A DNA stretch of 64,000 nt, from the NCBI RefSeq assembly GCF_029961155.1, contig NZ_JASBRH010000020.1:1-64000 (forward strand), given 5' to 3'. Of the stretch, positions 10,332-21,416 are shown piece after piece (within the stretch, counting starts at the first letter, position 1; each line of letters starts with the position of its first letter). This DNA comes from Pontibacterium granulatum. Its GTDB lineage: Bacteria; Pseudomonadota; Gammaproteobacteria; Pseudomonadales; Balneatricaceae. The notes beneath the pieces are model-generated. The model was not told where the DNA came from, made no database searches, and saw only the letters and a list, made by a program, of their open reading frames with translations. A program made the position numbers and the translations under genes.

Positions 10332-10357
10332 GGGAGGTTATGAACCTCCCTTCTCTC
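10332..10357 (+). terminator. Hairpin terminator after the hemL operon
   Basis: A perfect 8-bp stem (GGGAGGTT / AACCTCCC) with a 3-base loop is followed by TTCTCTC. The U-tract is imperfect. It separates the clcA-thiE-hemL operon from the norEF genes. Confidence 0.55.
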
Positions 10358-10390
10358 TGACTTCCCATTGTCCCGCATCTCTGGGCAAAC

Positions 10391-10404
10391 TTAGCCAATA
10401 TCAA
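10391..10404 (+). promoter_or_regulatory. Weak FNR/Dnr-type box upstream of norE
   Basis: The half-site ATCAA is perfect while the left half (TTAGC) is degenerate, spaced by 4 bases. A TAAGAT hexamer at 10426-10431 would place a transcription start about 41 bp from the box centre, the classical position for FNR-family activators. It matches 7 of 10 consensus bases, so this is suggestive only. Confidence 0.35.
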
Positions 10405-10460
10405 GGCGACCATCCTCCGGCCCTCTAAGATCTCAGGTTCCAGCCTTAAGGATCAAACCG

Positions 10461-11063
10461 ATGGAGACGGCTCTAACCGCCCCAGTTACCGCAGACACCA
10501 ACCCGCATAAGACACCGCTACCGGGTGACCTGGCGATGTGGATGTTTATCGCCGCCGAGCTCTCGGTATTTGCGCTGCTGTTCCTGCTTTTCACCGTCTT
10601 GCGTGTCAGCAACGCCGACCTGTTTGCCGCCGGTCAGCAGACACTGCACCCGGAAGCCGGGCTGATCAATACTCTCGCCCTGCTGACCGCCAGCTGGTTC
10701 GTAGTGCAGGCAGTTATCCACAACCGGAGGGACAATTCCAAGACCGCGGCCCTGTGGATGTTCGCAGCGATACTTAGCGCCTCGGTGTATGTGGCCGTGA
10801 AATGCTGGGAATACTGGCAACTGGGCAGTGCCGGTTACGATCTGGACAGCAACGCGTTTTTCACCGGTTACTTTCTGATTACCGGCTTCCACCTGCTGCA
10901 TGTATTGCTGGGCATGGTGATTTTGCTGTTTCTGGCGGTGAAATTGCTACAGGGAGGGTACCCGGCGGGGCAACGTGGCGGACTTGAGAGTGGTGCCTGC
11001 TACTGGCATATGGTGGATCTGGTCTGGGTCCTGTTGTTTCCACTGATCTATGTGATTCGCTGA
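10461..11063 (+). CDS. norE: NorE-like cytochrome c oxidase subunit III family protein
   Basis: A 200-residue integral membrane protein of the heme-copper oxidase subunit III family, with about five membrane helices. Features include MWMFIAAELSVF near residue 27 and GFHLLHVLLGM near 140, as in NorE proteins. NorE assists nitric oxide reductase activity or assembly; its exact role is unsettled. It overlaps norF by one base (TGATG) and lies near norCBQD and a Dnr regulator, which favours NorE over a respiratory oxidase subunit. Confidence 0.85.
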   Translation: METALTAPVTADTNPHKTPLPGDLAMWMFIAAELSVFALLFLLFTVLRVSNADLFAAGQQTLHPEAGLINTLALLTASWFVVQAVIHNRRDNSKTAALWMFAAILSASVYVAVKCWEYWQLGSAGYDLDSNAFFTGYFLITGFHLLHVLLGMVILLFLAVKLLQGGYPAGQRGGLESGACYWHMVDLVWVLLFPLIYVIR

Positions 11064-11308
11064 TGAAAAATCCCCACCTGATCTGGCTTGTGCTCATCAT
11101 CACCACCCTGGCCAGTTTTGCCCTGGCAGAAGATTCAGCCCAGCCCTGGGTGATCGGCCTTATCCTGGCGCTGACCAGTTTCAAAGGCGCCCTGATTATC
11201 GACAGCTTTATGGAGCTGCACGGCGTCCATCATCTGGTGCGCCGCGCTATGCATCTTTATTGCCCGGTATTGGCGGTCATGATCTGGGGTATTTTGCAGT
11301 TCCAGTAA
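11063..11308 (+). CDS. norF: NorF-like small membrane protein
   Basis: An 81-residue protein with two to three hydrophobic helices (about 8-22, 29-46 and 62-79) of the prokaryotic cytochrome oxidase subunit IV / NorF type. The central HGVHHLVRRAM segment is typical. It is coupled to norE by a one-base overlap. It is thought to support nitric oxide reductase. It converges with the dnr gene, leaving only 6 bp between them. Confidence 0.78.
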   Translation: MKNPHLIWLVLIITTLASFALAEDSAQPWVIGLILALTSFKGALIIDSFMELHGVHHLVRRAMHLYCPVLAVMIWGILQFQ

Positions 11309-11314
11309 CAGCCT

Positions 11315-12025
11315 TCAGTGACCAAACTCGCGTAAGCCCTGCACATCATGCACGTCGATATGTCCACCTTTCACACTGATCAGCCCCTGCTGCTTCATCT
11401 CCTTGATCAGGCGGGAGAAGGTTTCCGGCTGCATCGCCAGCTGTGACGCGATCAGCTGCTTGGCCATCGGCAATTCGATCGCGCCTGTGGTGGCCGCCGG
11501 ATCCGGCAACAGACCAAACAGGTAGTTGGCCAGGCGGTGGCGGGTATTCTGCAGGGTCAGGATCTCGATCTCATTGATGCGACGGTGCAACTTCATCGCC
11601 ATATTGCCCATCACGCCCAGAGCGCACTCCGGTGTCGCCAGGATCATCTCTTTATAGCGTTGACTCGGGATCGCGATTACCTCAGCTTTACCCATCGCTT
11701 CCGCATTGAGTGGGTAGGCTTTCTGCTGCAGGAACATCAAAGCTTCGGCAAAGGCCTCGCCCTGTCGGATCACCTCGATCACCTTGGTCAGACCATCCGG
11801 CGAAACCCGGAACAGCTTGATCGTACCGGACAGCACCAGATAAAACTGCTGCGCTTCCGCTCCCTGATGAAACAGCGGCGCTTCATTGTCCAGCCTCACC
11901 AGACGGCACATCTGCACCAACTGCTCCAGGTCGTGCTCCGGCAACGAACTGAATAGATGGTGTTTGCGTAATGCACTCTTCATCGGACTGCCACCGACCA
12001 ATAGGTTGTTATCAACGGTGCTCAT
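11315..12025 (-). CDS. dnr: Dnr-type CRP/FNR family transcriptional regulator
   Basis: Predicted nitric oxide-responsive activator of denitrification genes. It has a cyclic-nucleotide-like sensor domain, a dimerisation helix and a winged helix. The recognition helix region (SQLAMQPETFSRLIKEM) contains the E..SR pattern that reads FNR boxes. The N-terminal cysteine cluster of FNR is absent, while HHLF (H22-H23) aligns with heme-related His14/His15 of P. aeruginosa DNR. I chose ATG 12025 because GGAGG lies 8 bases upstream; an in-frame start at 12052 has no such site. The length is 236 residues. Confidence 0.88.
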   Translation of the reverse strand: MSTVDNNLLVGGSPMKSALRKHHLFSSLPEHDLEQLVQMCRLVRLDNEAPLFHQGAEAQQFYLVLSGTIKLFRVSPDGLTKVIEVIRQGEAFAEALMFLQQKAYPLNAEAMGKAEVIAIPSQRYKEMILATPECALGVMGNMAMKLHRRINEIEILTLQNTRHRLANYLFGLLPDPAATTGAIELPMAKQLIASQLAMQPETFSRLIKEMKQQGLISVKGGHIDVHDVQGLREFGH

Positions 12026-12144
12026 TGCATTTGCCTCCAGATCCCCCTGCACTCACTGTCTTTCAGTGTAGGTTTTAATTACCGGCAGGCACATTAGCAT
12101 GCCCTCACAAAAGATGTATTAAAAATATTTCTTTTTATTCGAAA

Positions 12145-12158
12145 TTGACTTTCCTCAA
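12145..12158 (+). promoter_or_regulatory. FNR/Dnr box upstream of norCBQD
   Basis: TTGAC-TTTC-CTCAA keeps both TTGA and TCAA half-site cores with the correct 4-base spacer (8 of 10 consensus positions). A -10-like ACAATA at about 12182-12187 puts the start near 12193, 41 bp from the box centre. That matches class II activation of norC. The box lies between the divergent dnr and norC genes and could also autoregulate dnr. Confidence 0.7.
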
Positions 12159-12235
12159 GTCTCCACCGGCATCTATTCCTGACAATATCCCTCGGTTATT
12201 CACTCATCTTGTGAGCCGGGATACGGAGCCAGACC

Positions 12236-14112
<1,877 letters not shown>

Positions 14113-14118
14113 TGCCCT

Positions 14119-14140
14119 ACCCACCTACCTCACGGTGGGT
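14119..14140 (+). other. Intercistronic hairpin between norB and norQ
   Basis: ACCCACC and GGTGGGT form a 7-bp stem with an 8-base loop in the 54-bp norB-norQ gap. There is no U-tract. It may stabilise the norCB part of the message or set lower expression of norQD; this is inference. Confidence 0.45.
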
Positions 14141-14166
14141 GGGTCCTCCCTTGGAGATCGAGCATC

Positions 14167-14982
14167 ATGCAACAGAGCAACACCGTTTCTATCAACCCCG
14201 ACGAGCAGCTACCGTTTTACGTGCCCCAGCACAAAGAAGTGGAGCTGTTCGAACACGCTTACAGCCACCAGCTACCGGTGCTGATTAAAGGCCCGACCGG
14301 CTGTGGCAAAACCCGCTTTGTCAGCCATATGGCCGAGAAACTGGGCTTACCCCTCTACACCGTCGCCTGTCACGACGACCTGACCGCCTCCGATCTGGTG
14401 GGGCGCTACCTGATCGGTGATGGCAGCACCCAGTGGCACGACGGCCCTCTCACCCGCGCCGTGCGCGAAGGGGGTATCTGCTACCTGGACGAAGTGGTGG
14501 AAGCGCGCAAAGATACCACTGTGGTGATCCACCCGCTGACCGACGACCGACGTATTCTGCCGCTGGACCGCACCGGCGAAGTCCTGCAGGCACCGAAAAA
14601 CTTCATGTTGGTTGTCTCCTACAACCCGGGTTACCAGAACCTGATGAAAGGCCTGAAACCCAGCACCCGCCAGCGTTTTATCTCCATGAGCTTCAACTAC
14701 CTGTCGCCGCAGGAGGAGCTGCAGGTGCTGCAGGCAGAAACCGGGCTCGACCCGCTGCTATGCCAGCGCCTGATCCGGCTCGCCAGCGGCCTGCGCAACC
14801 TCAAGGATATGGACCTGGAGGAAGGCGCCAGTACCCGTTTGCTGGTCTACACCGCCACCCTGATCAAAGCCGGCTTTGATCCGGTAGAAGCCTGCCGTGC
14901 TGGCCTGGTGGAATCCTTGACCGACGACGAAGACACCATCAGCGCATTGATGGAAGTCGTGCGCGCCAACTTCAACAGCTAA
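14167..14982 (+). CDS. norQ: NorQ/CbbQ-type AAA+ ATPase
   Basis: MoxR-class ATPase that, with NorD, activates nitric oxide reductase, probably by helping insert the non-heme iron. Of its 271 residues, Walker A is GPTGCGKT (42-49) and Walker B centres on D108-E109 (CYLDEVVEA). The C-terminal CbbQ/NorQ region follows. The VSYNPGYQN segment is typical of the family. It lies between norB and norD in the norCBQD order of Paracoccus. Confidence 0.93.
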   Translation: MQQSNTVSINPDEQLPFYVPQHKEVELFEHAYSHQLPVLIKGPTGCGKTRFVSHMAEKLGLPLYTVACHDDLTASDLVGRYLIGDGSTQWHDGPLTRAVREGGICYLDEVVEARKDTTVVIHPLTDDRRILPLDRTGEVLQAPKNFMLVVSYNPGYQNLMKGLKPSTRQRFISMSFNYLSPQEELQVLQAETGLDPLLCQRLIRLASGLRNLKDMDLEEGASTRLLVYTATLIKAGFDPVEACRAGLVESLTDDEDTISALMEVVRANFNS

Positions 14983-15003
14983 CGCCAAGCCGGAGAGACA
15001 CCG

Positions 15004-16845
15004 ATGGAAGAACAGGTTGGCCAGTTCTGGGATCGCCTAATCACCCGCGTTGCCGATCCCCATCATCGCCACGAAGGCGCCAAGTTAAGCGATTTGCGCA
15101 AACCGCTGGCGGTGTTCTTCCGCACGTTGGGCGGTGAACCCGGCCTGTCCATCCGCGCCTCCAGCGAGACCCATAACCAGAGCCGTCGCAGCTGGCTGCA
15201 GCGGCTGGCCGGCAGCCACCAGCGCATAGCCCTGGCCTGGCGCGACGAGGATACCCTCTGCCTGCCGGAAGCGCTCAATGTTTATCCACAGGCTCAGCTC
15301 AACCGCGATCTGTACTACTGGCTCGCCGCCCTGGCCTGTGCTCCCGCATACAGCGAGGCCAACTGGATCCAGCGCAGCCAGCAACAGACCCTGTGGGTGC
15401 TGGAGCAGTATCCCGGCCTTAAGAGTCGCTACCTTACGCTGGTCGACGCGCTACTGCCGTTGCGGCCACAACCAAAGGGTAGCGAACGCGCAGCCGAAGC
15501 CCTAATCCAACAGGCACTGACCGATCCCGGCACGGTTGCAGATTTGCCAACAAGCCGCGCCGTACCCACTCCGGTACCACTTTGGCTACACCCCTGCCCT
15601 CCGGTTACGTCCGAGGCTGGCAACGTCGTCTCCATGCCGGAGGAGGAACAGTCCAACCGCGGCGGGCAGAGTGAAGACAGCAAGCAGCAGAAAAAACGCC
15701 GCGCCGAGCGCAGCGAAATGCCGGAGGACAAAGGCGGCCTGCTGGCCCTGCGTTACGAGACCAGCCTCTTCAGCTTGGCGGAAATGGTGAAGGTCAACCG
15801 GGAAACCGAGGATGAAGAGGACCTCAGTCAGGCCGATGCCAATGCCGACGACCTGGAAAAGCTGACCATCGCCCGCGACAACCAGACCATCGCCAAGCGC
15901 ATCCGTTTCGATCTGGACCTGCCGTCCGAGGCGGCGGACGACCTGATTCTCGACGGCCCGATCCTGTTGCCGGAATACGACTACCGTAAGCAACAGCTGA
16001 TAGACGATTACTGCCAGGTGATTCCGATGCAAACCCAGGACTATGAATCCTGTGAACTGCCGGACCACCTGCGTCACAGTGCACAGCGTCTGCGCCGCCA
16101 GTTCCAGTCCCTGCGCCCCCACAGCCAGTGGTTACGCCAGCAACCGGACGGTGCCGAGCTGGATCTGGAGGCCTACAGCCACTACCAGGCCCAGCGTGCG
16201 GCCGGACACCTGGTGGCTGAACCAAACTTATACGCAGACCTGCGACAGACCCACCGCGACCTGGCTTGCCTGCTGCTAGCCGACCTGTCGCTGTCAACCG
16301 ATGCCTGGGTCGCCCAACAGGCGCGGGTGATCGACATCATCCGCGACAGCCTGATGCTGTTTGGCGAAACCCTGCAGCAGACCGGTGACCGGTTCGCCAT
16401 CTGCGGTTTCTCCTCCCGCTATCGTAACCATGTGCGCTTCCACACCCTGAAGGGTTTTGACCAGACTTACGGTCGTAAGGTACGTGGCCAGCTCAACGCG
16501 ATTAAACCGGGCTATTACACCCGTATGGGCGCCGCGATACGCAGAGCGACACAGGTACTCAGTGAACAGCCTAACCAGCAGAAACTGCTACTGATCCTGA
16601 CGGATGGAAAACCCAACGATCTGGATAAGTATGAGGGACGTTACGGTATAGAGGATACGCGGGAAGCGATCCGGGAAGCCCGGCGTGCCGGACTGATCCC
16701 GTTCTGCATCACCATCGATAATGAGGGGGAGGATTACCTGCCCTATCTGTTCGGGCGCAGCCATTACACCCTGATCCGCCGCGCCACCGAGCTACCGGGA
16801 AAACTGCCCCAGCTCTACGCTCGCCTGACACGGCTTTCTTCATAA
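15004..16845 (+). CDS. norD: NorD, von Willebrand factor A domain protein
   Basis: A 613-residue partner of NorQ needed for active NO reductase. The N-terminal and middle parts are variable and include a charged low-complexity stretch around residues 215-245. The C-terminal VWA domain starts near residue 420, and its metal site is D427-x-S429-x-S431 (ADLSLST). A later ILTDGKPND segment is the typical VWA beta strand. It ends 6 bp from the convergent lipoprotein gene, with no visible terminator. Confidence 0.92.
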   Translation: MEEQVGQFWDRLITRVADPHHRHEGAKLSDLRKPLAVFFRTLGGEPGLSIRASSETHNQSRRSWLQRLAGSHQRIALAWRDEDTLCLPEALNVYPQAQLNRDLYYWLAALACAPAYSEANWIQRSQQQTLWVLEQYPGLKSRYLTLVDALLPLRPQPKGSERAAEALIQQALTDPGTVADLPTSRAVPTPVPLWLHPCPPVTSEAGNVVSMPEEEQSNRGGQSEDSKQQKKRRAERSEMPEDKGGLLALRYETSLFSLAEMVKVNRETEDEEDLSQADANADDLEKLTIARDNQTIAKRIRFDLDLPSEAADDLILDGPILLPEYDYRKQQLIDDYCQVIPMQTQDYESCELPDHLRHSAQRLRRQFQSLRPHSQWLRQQPDGAELDLEAYSHYQAQRAAGHLVAEPNLYADLRQTHRDLACLLLADLSLSTDAWVAQQARVIDIIRDSLMLFGETLQQTGDRFAICGFSSRYRNHVRFHTLKGFDQTYGRKVRGQLNAIKPGYYTRMGAAIRRATQVLSEQPNQQKLLLILTDGKPNDLDKYEGRYGIEDTREAIREARRAGLIPFCITIDNEGEDYLPYLFGRSHYTLIRRATELPGKLPQLYARLTRLSS

Positions 16846-16851
16846 AGCGGT

Positions 16852-17454
16852 TTAGTAACGGCGGGCCTTGATGCGGGCGCGCTGGGCACCGGGCTGGTCA
16901 CCGGCATCGTCACGGATATCCGCGATCAGCAGCCAGAGCTTATTCAGCATGGCATCAGAACCGGCGGAGAGTTGCACTCCTTTCAGGGCCAAGTGTTCCG
17001 CCTGACTCCAATCGCCGGACTTCAACCGTACCCGTGCCATCTCGTAGTAAACTTCAGGCTCGCGCGGTGCAATCCGCTGCGCACGTTCCAGTGTACTGGC
17101 TGCCGCACTGTACGAGCCGGAACGGGTCTGCTGCCGGGCATTGTCTAGCAGCGCCACCACCGCCGGGCTAACCTGGTGATCGCGGGTGGCCGCCTGTGCA
17201 GTCACCCAGGTTCCACCGCTGCTCTGCCCGGCACTGGCCGGTGCGACTTGCTGGATTGGCTGATCTTCAACCGCCGATACGGTTACCCCGGTATCTACAG
17301 GCGCCGTAATCACCGTGCCTGCCGCTGCCGGTTTTGGTTTCACCACCGGCGAACCTGCCGCCTGACTGCGGTCGACAACCGGTGCCACGTTCTGGGTTCC
17401 ACCGACACACCCGGTCAGGACCAGTGCTGTTGCGAGTAATCCCAGTTTACGCAT
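16852..17454 (-). CDS. TPR-containing lipoprotein
   Basis: Predicted outer-membrane or periplasmic lipoprotein of 200 residues. The signal peptide ends in LVLTGC, with Cys16 as the lipidation site. A Pro/Ala/Val-rich linker follows, then a TPR-like helical region (about residues 95-175, including YSAAASTLERAQRIAP and YYEMARVRLKSG). I chose ATG 17454 because GGGTG lies 6 bases upstream; the in-frame start at 17472 would misplace the signal peptide. It lies downstream of mrcB on the same strand and may assist PBP1b, which is inference. Confidence 0.78.
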   Translation of the reverse strand: MRKLGLLATALVLTGCVGGTQNVAPVVDRSQAAGSPVVKPKPAAAGTVITAPVDTGVTVSAVEDQPIQQVAPASAGQSSGGTWVTAQAATRDHQVSPAVVALLDNARQQTRSGSYSAAASTLERAQRIAPREPEVYYEMARVRLKSGDWSQAEHLALKGVQLSAGSDAMLNKLWLLIADIRDDAGDQPGAQRARIKARRY

Positions 17455-17508
17455 TTTTTTCACCCTAAACATTCAATTGCTATGGTCAGCGTAGCTAACC
17501 TGTTTGTG

Positions 17509-19848
17509 TTATTCCTGGCGGAACCACTGCTGGAACCAACGCAGGGATCGCTGGATCGGGTCTTTCTGGCCACAATCCACCTCCTGCTTGGGTTCGGTAC
17601 CGACCAGGAACGGCACTTGCCGGGCACCGGCACAGAGCTCGTCCGACAGGTAGCCGGTCGCCTCGTCGATCCAGTGGTACTCCACCCCTTCTGGGTAGGC
17701 GGCCAAAAACGGTTCCGGCTGTTCACGCTTGATAAAGTCGGTCCAGGCCCGCAGTGCACCACCCGATCCGGTGAAAGGCAGCTTGGCATTATCGTCCAGC
17801 CCCATCCATACCACCGCCAGGCGGTTGCCGGCAAAGCCTGCGAACCAACTGTCGCGCTGGTCGTTACTGGTCCCGGTCTTGCCCGCCACATTCAGTGAGG
17901 CAGGCAACTGACTGTACACATATTTGGCCGTACCCTCACGTACCACTTCCTGCAGTGCGTACTGAATCAGGTGCACCTGGGCAGAGGAAACCTCCTGCTC
18001 CACCTCCAGCGGGTAACGGGACAGCTCCTCATTTTCCGCCGTGGTCACCAGACGTATCGCCCTCATCGGCATACGGAAGCCGTTGGAGGCGAGGGTCTGG
18101 TAAATTCCGGCCACTTCGAACGGTGTCATCGACTCCGCGCCCAACAGCAGCGAAGGATATAGCGTGGGATCCCGCTCCATCCCCAGGCGCTGCAGCATCT
18201 CACCCACGTTGTCCAGCCCGACACTCATACCCAGCTGGGCGGTACTGAGGTTGTAGGAGTTGGACAGTGCCCTGTGCAGCGGCACCTGGCCGTGGCTCTG
18301 TTTGTCGAAGTTACGCGGCTCCCAGATCTGGCCATCCGCCATTTCCACCCGGATCGGTGCGTCGTCCAGCAGGGATGACAAAGTATACCCCTGCTCCAGT
18401 GCCGCCAGATAAACCGCCGGTTTCACCAGCGAGCCGATCGGCCTGCGCGCATCCAGGGCCCGGTTAAAGCCCTGATAACGGGTATTGCGGCCACCTACCA
18501 CCGCCAGCACTTCGGCGGTTTGAGGGTCAGTCACCACCATCCCCCCCTGCAGGTTTTCTACCCGCTTACCAAAGCGTTTCTGCAATCGGTTGACCGTTTT
18601 TACCAGCGCCTGTTCCGCGCGCTCCTGCACAATCGGGTTCAGGCTGGTAAACACCCGCAGGCCTTCGGAATTGAGCGCCTCTTCCGGGTACTCTTCACGC
18701 AACTGGCGTTTCACCAGATCCAGGTAGGCGGGGTATGCCCCCTTGCGCAGGCTCTTCTGCTGCACCACGCCCAGCGCTTGTTTCTGCGCCTGGATCATCT
18801 CCGCCTGGGTGATATCCCCCCCATCGGCCATCAACTGCAGGACCAGGTTACGACGTTTTGTAGCGCGTTCCGGGTTACGACGTGGATCATAGTAGGACGG
18901 CCCCTTCACCATGCCCACCAGCAGGGCGACCTGATGCAGCTGCAACTCTGAGACCGGACGGGCGAAGTAGTACTGGCTGGCCAGACCAAAGCCATGCACG
19001 GCACGGGCACCGGACTGTCCCAGGTACACCTCGTTCAGGTAGGCTTCAAGAATCTCATCCTTGCCGTAGTGCAGTTCCAGCAATACGGCCATCGGCAGCT
19101 CCAGCAGCTTACGCGCCAGCGTTCGCTCGGAGGTCAGATAGAAGTTTTTCACCAACTGCTGGGTCAGGGTACTGCCGCCCTGGGCAAACCGGCCACTGCG
19201 CAAGTTGACCCACATGGCACGGGCAATCCCCCGCAGGGAAACGCCCGCATGGTTGTAGAAATCACGGTCTTCCACCGCAATCAGAGCCTGCTTCAGGGCT
19301 TCCGGCGCCTGATCCAGGCGTATCAGATCCCGATCTTCGTTCTCCTTGGTATAGATCCCCCCGATCAGGATCGGCTCCAGACGGGCCAGCGGCAGGGAGT
19401 TACCGTCTCCGCCTTTGATTGAGCTGATCTGCTTACCGTTAAAACTGATCAGCATGCGCCGCTGAGGCTCATCCCCATCGGGAAATACAAAACCACGGGT
19501 CGCCACACGGATACGGGTACTGGCGATCTCCATGGTGCCCGGTTCGCTGACGCGCGAAACGGACCGGTAGCCCAACCCCCGCAGCTCGGCTTTCAGATCC
19601 TGAATGCTCAGTTGCTGACCCACATAGAGTTCCAGCGGACGGGCGTACACTTTCGCCGGCAACGCCCAGCGTTTGCCCTCGAACTTATCGCGCACCTGCG
19701 CATCCAGATAGATGAGTCCGATGCCAGCAATCACGGTCAGCACCAGCATCAGTTTCAGTAGGGTGCCACCAAAGCGGGAGAAGAAGGAGCGCTTACTGAT
19801 GGGCTTGCCGCGGCGGCGGCGGGAATTAGATACTCTCTTTTTTGTCAT
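17509..19848 (-). CDS. mrcB: Penicillin-binding protein 1B
   Basis: Bifunctional class A PBP: glycosyltransferase and transpeptidase for peptidoglycan. At 779 residues it has a basic cytoplasmic tail, one membrane helix (about 27-48) and a UB2H-like domain. The GT51 domain has catalytic E193 (AVEDRDFYNH) and QGGSTLTQQL. The transpeptidase has S473 in GSLVKP, SNS and KTGTSND motifs. UB2H points to PBP1b rather than PBP1a. The start lies 47 bp from the divergent kinase-like gene, so the promoters must be compact. Confidence 0.94.
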   Translation of the reverse strand: MTKKRVSNSRRRRGKPISKRSFFSRFGGTLLKLMLVLTVIAGIGLIYLDAQVRDKFEGKRWALPAKVYARPLELYVGQQLSIQDLKAELRGLGYRSVSRVSEPGTMEIASTRIRVATRGFVFPDGDEPQRRMLISFNGKQISSIKGGDGNSLPLARLEPILIGGIYTKENEDRDLIRLDQAPEALKQALIAVEDRDFYNHAGVSLRGIARAMWVNLRSGRFAQGGSTLTQQLVKNFYLTSERTLARKLLELPMAVLLELHYGKDEILEAYLNEVYLGQSGARAVHGFGLASQYYFARPVSELQLHQVALLVGMVKGPSYYDPRRNPERATKRRNLVLQLMADGGDITQAEMIQAQKQALGVVQQKSLRKGAYPAYLDLVKRQLREEYPEEALNSEGLRVFTSLNPIVQERAEQALVKTVNRLQKRFGKRVENLQGGMVVTDPQTAEVLAVVGGRNTRYQGFNRALDARRPIGSLVKPAVYLAALEQGYTLSSLLDDAPIRVEMADGQIWEPRNFDKQSHGQVPLHRALSNSYNLSTAQLGMSVGLDNVGEMLQRLGMERDPTLYPSLLLGAESMTPFEVAGIYQTLASNGFRMPMRAIRLVTTAENEELSRYPLEVEQEVSSAQVHLIQYALQEVVREGTAKYVYSQLPASLNVAGKTGTSNDQRDSWFAGFAGNRLAVVWMGLDDNAKLPFTGSGGALRAWTDFIKREQPEPFLAAYPEGVEYHWIDEATGYLSDELCAGARQVPFLVGTEPKQEVDCGQKDPIQRSLRWFQQWFRQE

Positions 19849-19895
19849 CGGCTAAGTATAATGCCTTCCTAAACAAGGTGATACAGACACCCCAA

Positions 19896-21416
19896 ATGAC
19901 CCTAAGCGATATACTACGTCAGGCCGAAGCCTACCCGCATCCAGTCTCAGAGATTCAGGTGATTGAAACCCATATCTCCTGGCTGTTTCTAACGGGCGAC
20001 TACGCCTACAAGGTGAAAAAGCCGGTCGATTTCGGGTTTCTGGATTTCACGACACTGGAAAAACGCAAACTCTTCTGTGAAGAGGAGCTGCGCCTTAACC
20101 AGCGCCTGGCACCGGACATCTACGAGTCGGTGGTGCCGATCTGCGGTACGCCCGAGCAGCCGGTCATCGACGGCGAAGGTGAACCCTTTGAATATGCGGT
20201 ACGTATGCGCCAGTTCAACCCAGAGCAGCGCCTTGATCTGCTGCTGCAGGCAAAACGCTTTGAAGCAAGCTGGATCGATACCCTGGCCGAGCAGATCGCT
20301 GATTTTCACGAGCGCATTCCACGTGTCGCCCCCGACAGTCCCTGGGGTGAAGCGGAAACTATCTGGGAAGTGGTCTCAGACAACTTCCTGCATATCGGCG
20401 ATACCCTGGAAGATCTCAGCGACTGGGGTGAACTGCAACACCTCTCCAACCATACGGCGCAGAGTTTCCGCGAACTGACCGACCTGATCAAGCAACGCAA
20501 GGCGCAGGGCCATGTACGTGAATGCCACGGTGACCTGCACCTGGCCAACATCACCCTGTACCACGATGAACTGCGCCTGTTCGATTGCATCGAATTTAAC
20601 CTGCAGTTTCGCTGGATCGATACCATCTGCGATCTGGCATTCCTGCTCATGGACCTCGAAGCCAACGATCAGTTCCGCTGGGCCAACCGCTGCCTGAACC
20701 GCTACCTGGAACTCTGCGGCGATTATGACGGCGTGCAGTTGCTGAATTTTTACAAATCCTACCGCGCTATGGTGCGCGCCAAGGTCTCGGTGATCGGCGA
20801 ACATAAGGACCTCGGCAGCCTGCGTCGCTACCTGGGCCTCACCGGCCACTACGCCCGAACGCCCCATCCGGTGCTTTATCTGATGCACGGTGTATCCGGC
20901 ACCGGCAAGAGCCACTTCAGCCAGCAACTGCTGGACGAGATCGGCGCCATCCGTATCCGTTCGGATGTGGAGCGTAAGCGTCTCTACCGCGAGTTGTCCC
21001 TGAAAGGCGAGCGATTGGAGCTGTACAGTGCCGAGATGAACGCCCGTACCCTCAACCACCTGCAGGACATCACCCGCTCGCTGTTACGCGCCGGTTATTC
21101 GGTGATCGTAGACGCCACCCATATCCGCTACCGTACCCGCCAGAGCTACTTCGAAGTCAGCCAGCAGCTGCGCGTACCGATGCGTATTGTATCCTGCCAA
21201 TGTGAACAGAAGCTGATCGAAGCACGCCTCAAACGTCGCGTACACGAGGGCATCGACGCCTCCGATGCAGACATCCGCGTGATGCGCCAGCAGCTGCAGC
21301 ACGAGCAGAGGCTCAACGAGGACGAGCTGGATTACACCATCGTGGTGGATACGGACGATGACGACAGCATCAACTACGTGTTGGACCGCTTACGCGCCGA
21401 AGAGATTATCGACTGA
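19896..21416 (+). CDS. Fused aminoglycoside-phosphotransferase-like / P-loop kinase protein
   Basis: Two-domain protein of unknown substrate. The N-terminal half is an APH-like kinase fold with catalytic HGDLHLANI and FDCIEFN motifs. The C-terminal half is an AAA_33/zeta-toxin-like P-loop domain with Walker A GVSGTGKSH. The architecture is common and conserved in proteobacteria. I prefer ATG 19896 (506 residues); the in-frame ATG at 19842 would overlap the divergent mrcB start. The 3' end overlaps hmuV by 27 bases in convergent orientation. A role in antibiotic resistance should not be assumed. Confidence 0.82.
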   Translation: MTLSDILRQAEAYPHPVSEIQVIETHISWLFLTGDYAYKVKKPVDFGFLDFTTLEKRKLFCEEELRLNQRLAPDIYESVVPICGTPEQPVIDGEGEPFEYAVRMRQFNPEQRLDLLLQAKRFEASWIDTLAEQIADFHERIPRVAPDSPWGEAETIWEVVSDNFLHIGDTLEDLSDWGELQHLSNHTAQSFRELTDLIKQRKAQGHVRECHGDLHLANITLYHDELRLFDCIEFNLQFRWIDTICDLAFLLMDLEANDQFRWANRCLNRYLELCGDYDGVQLLNFYKSYRAMVRAKVSVIGEHKDLGSLRRYLGLTGHYARTPHPVLYLMHGVSGTGKSHFSQQLLDEIGAIRIRSDVERKRLYRELSLKGERLELYSAEMNARTLNHLQDITRSLLRAGYSVIVDATHIRYRTRQSYFEVSQQLRVPMRIVSCQCEQKLIEARLKRRVHEGIDASDADIRVMRQQLQHEQRLNEDELDYTIVVDTDDDDSINYVLDRLRAEEIID

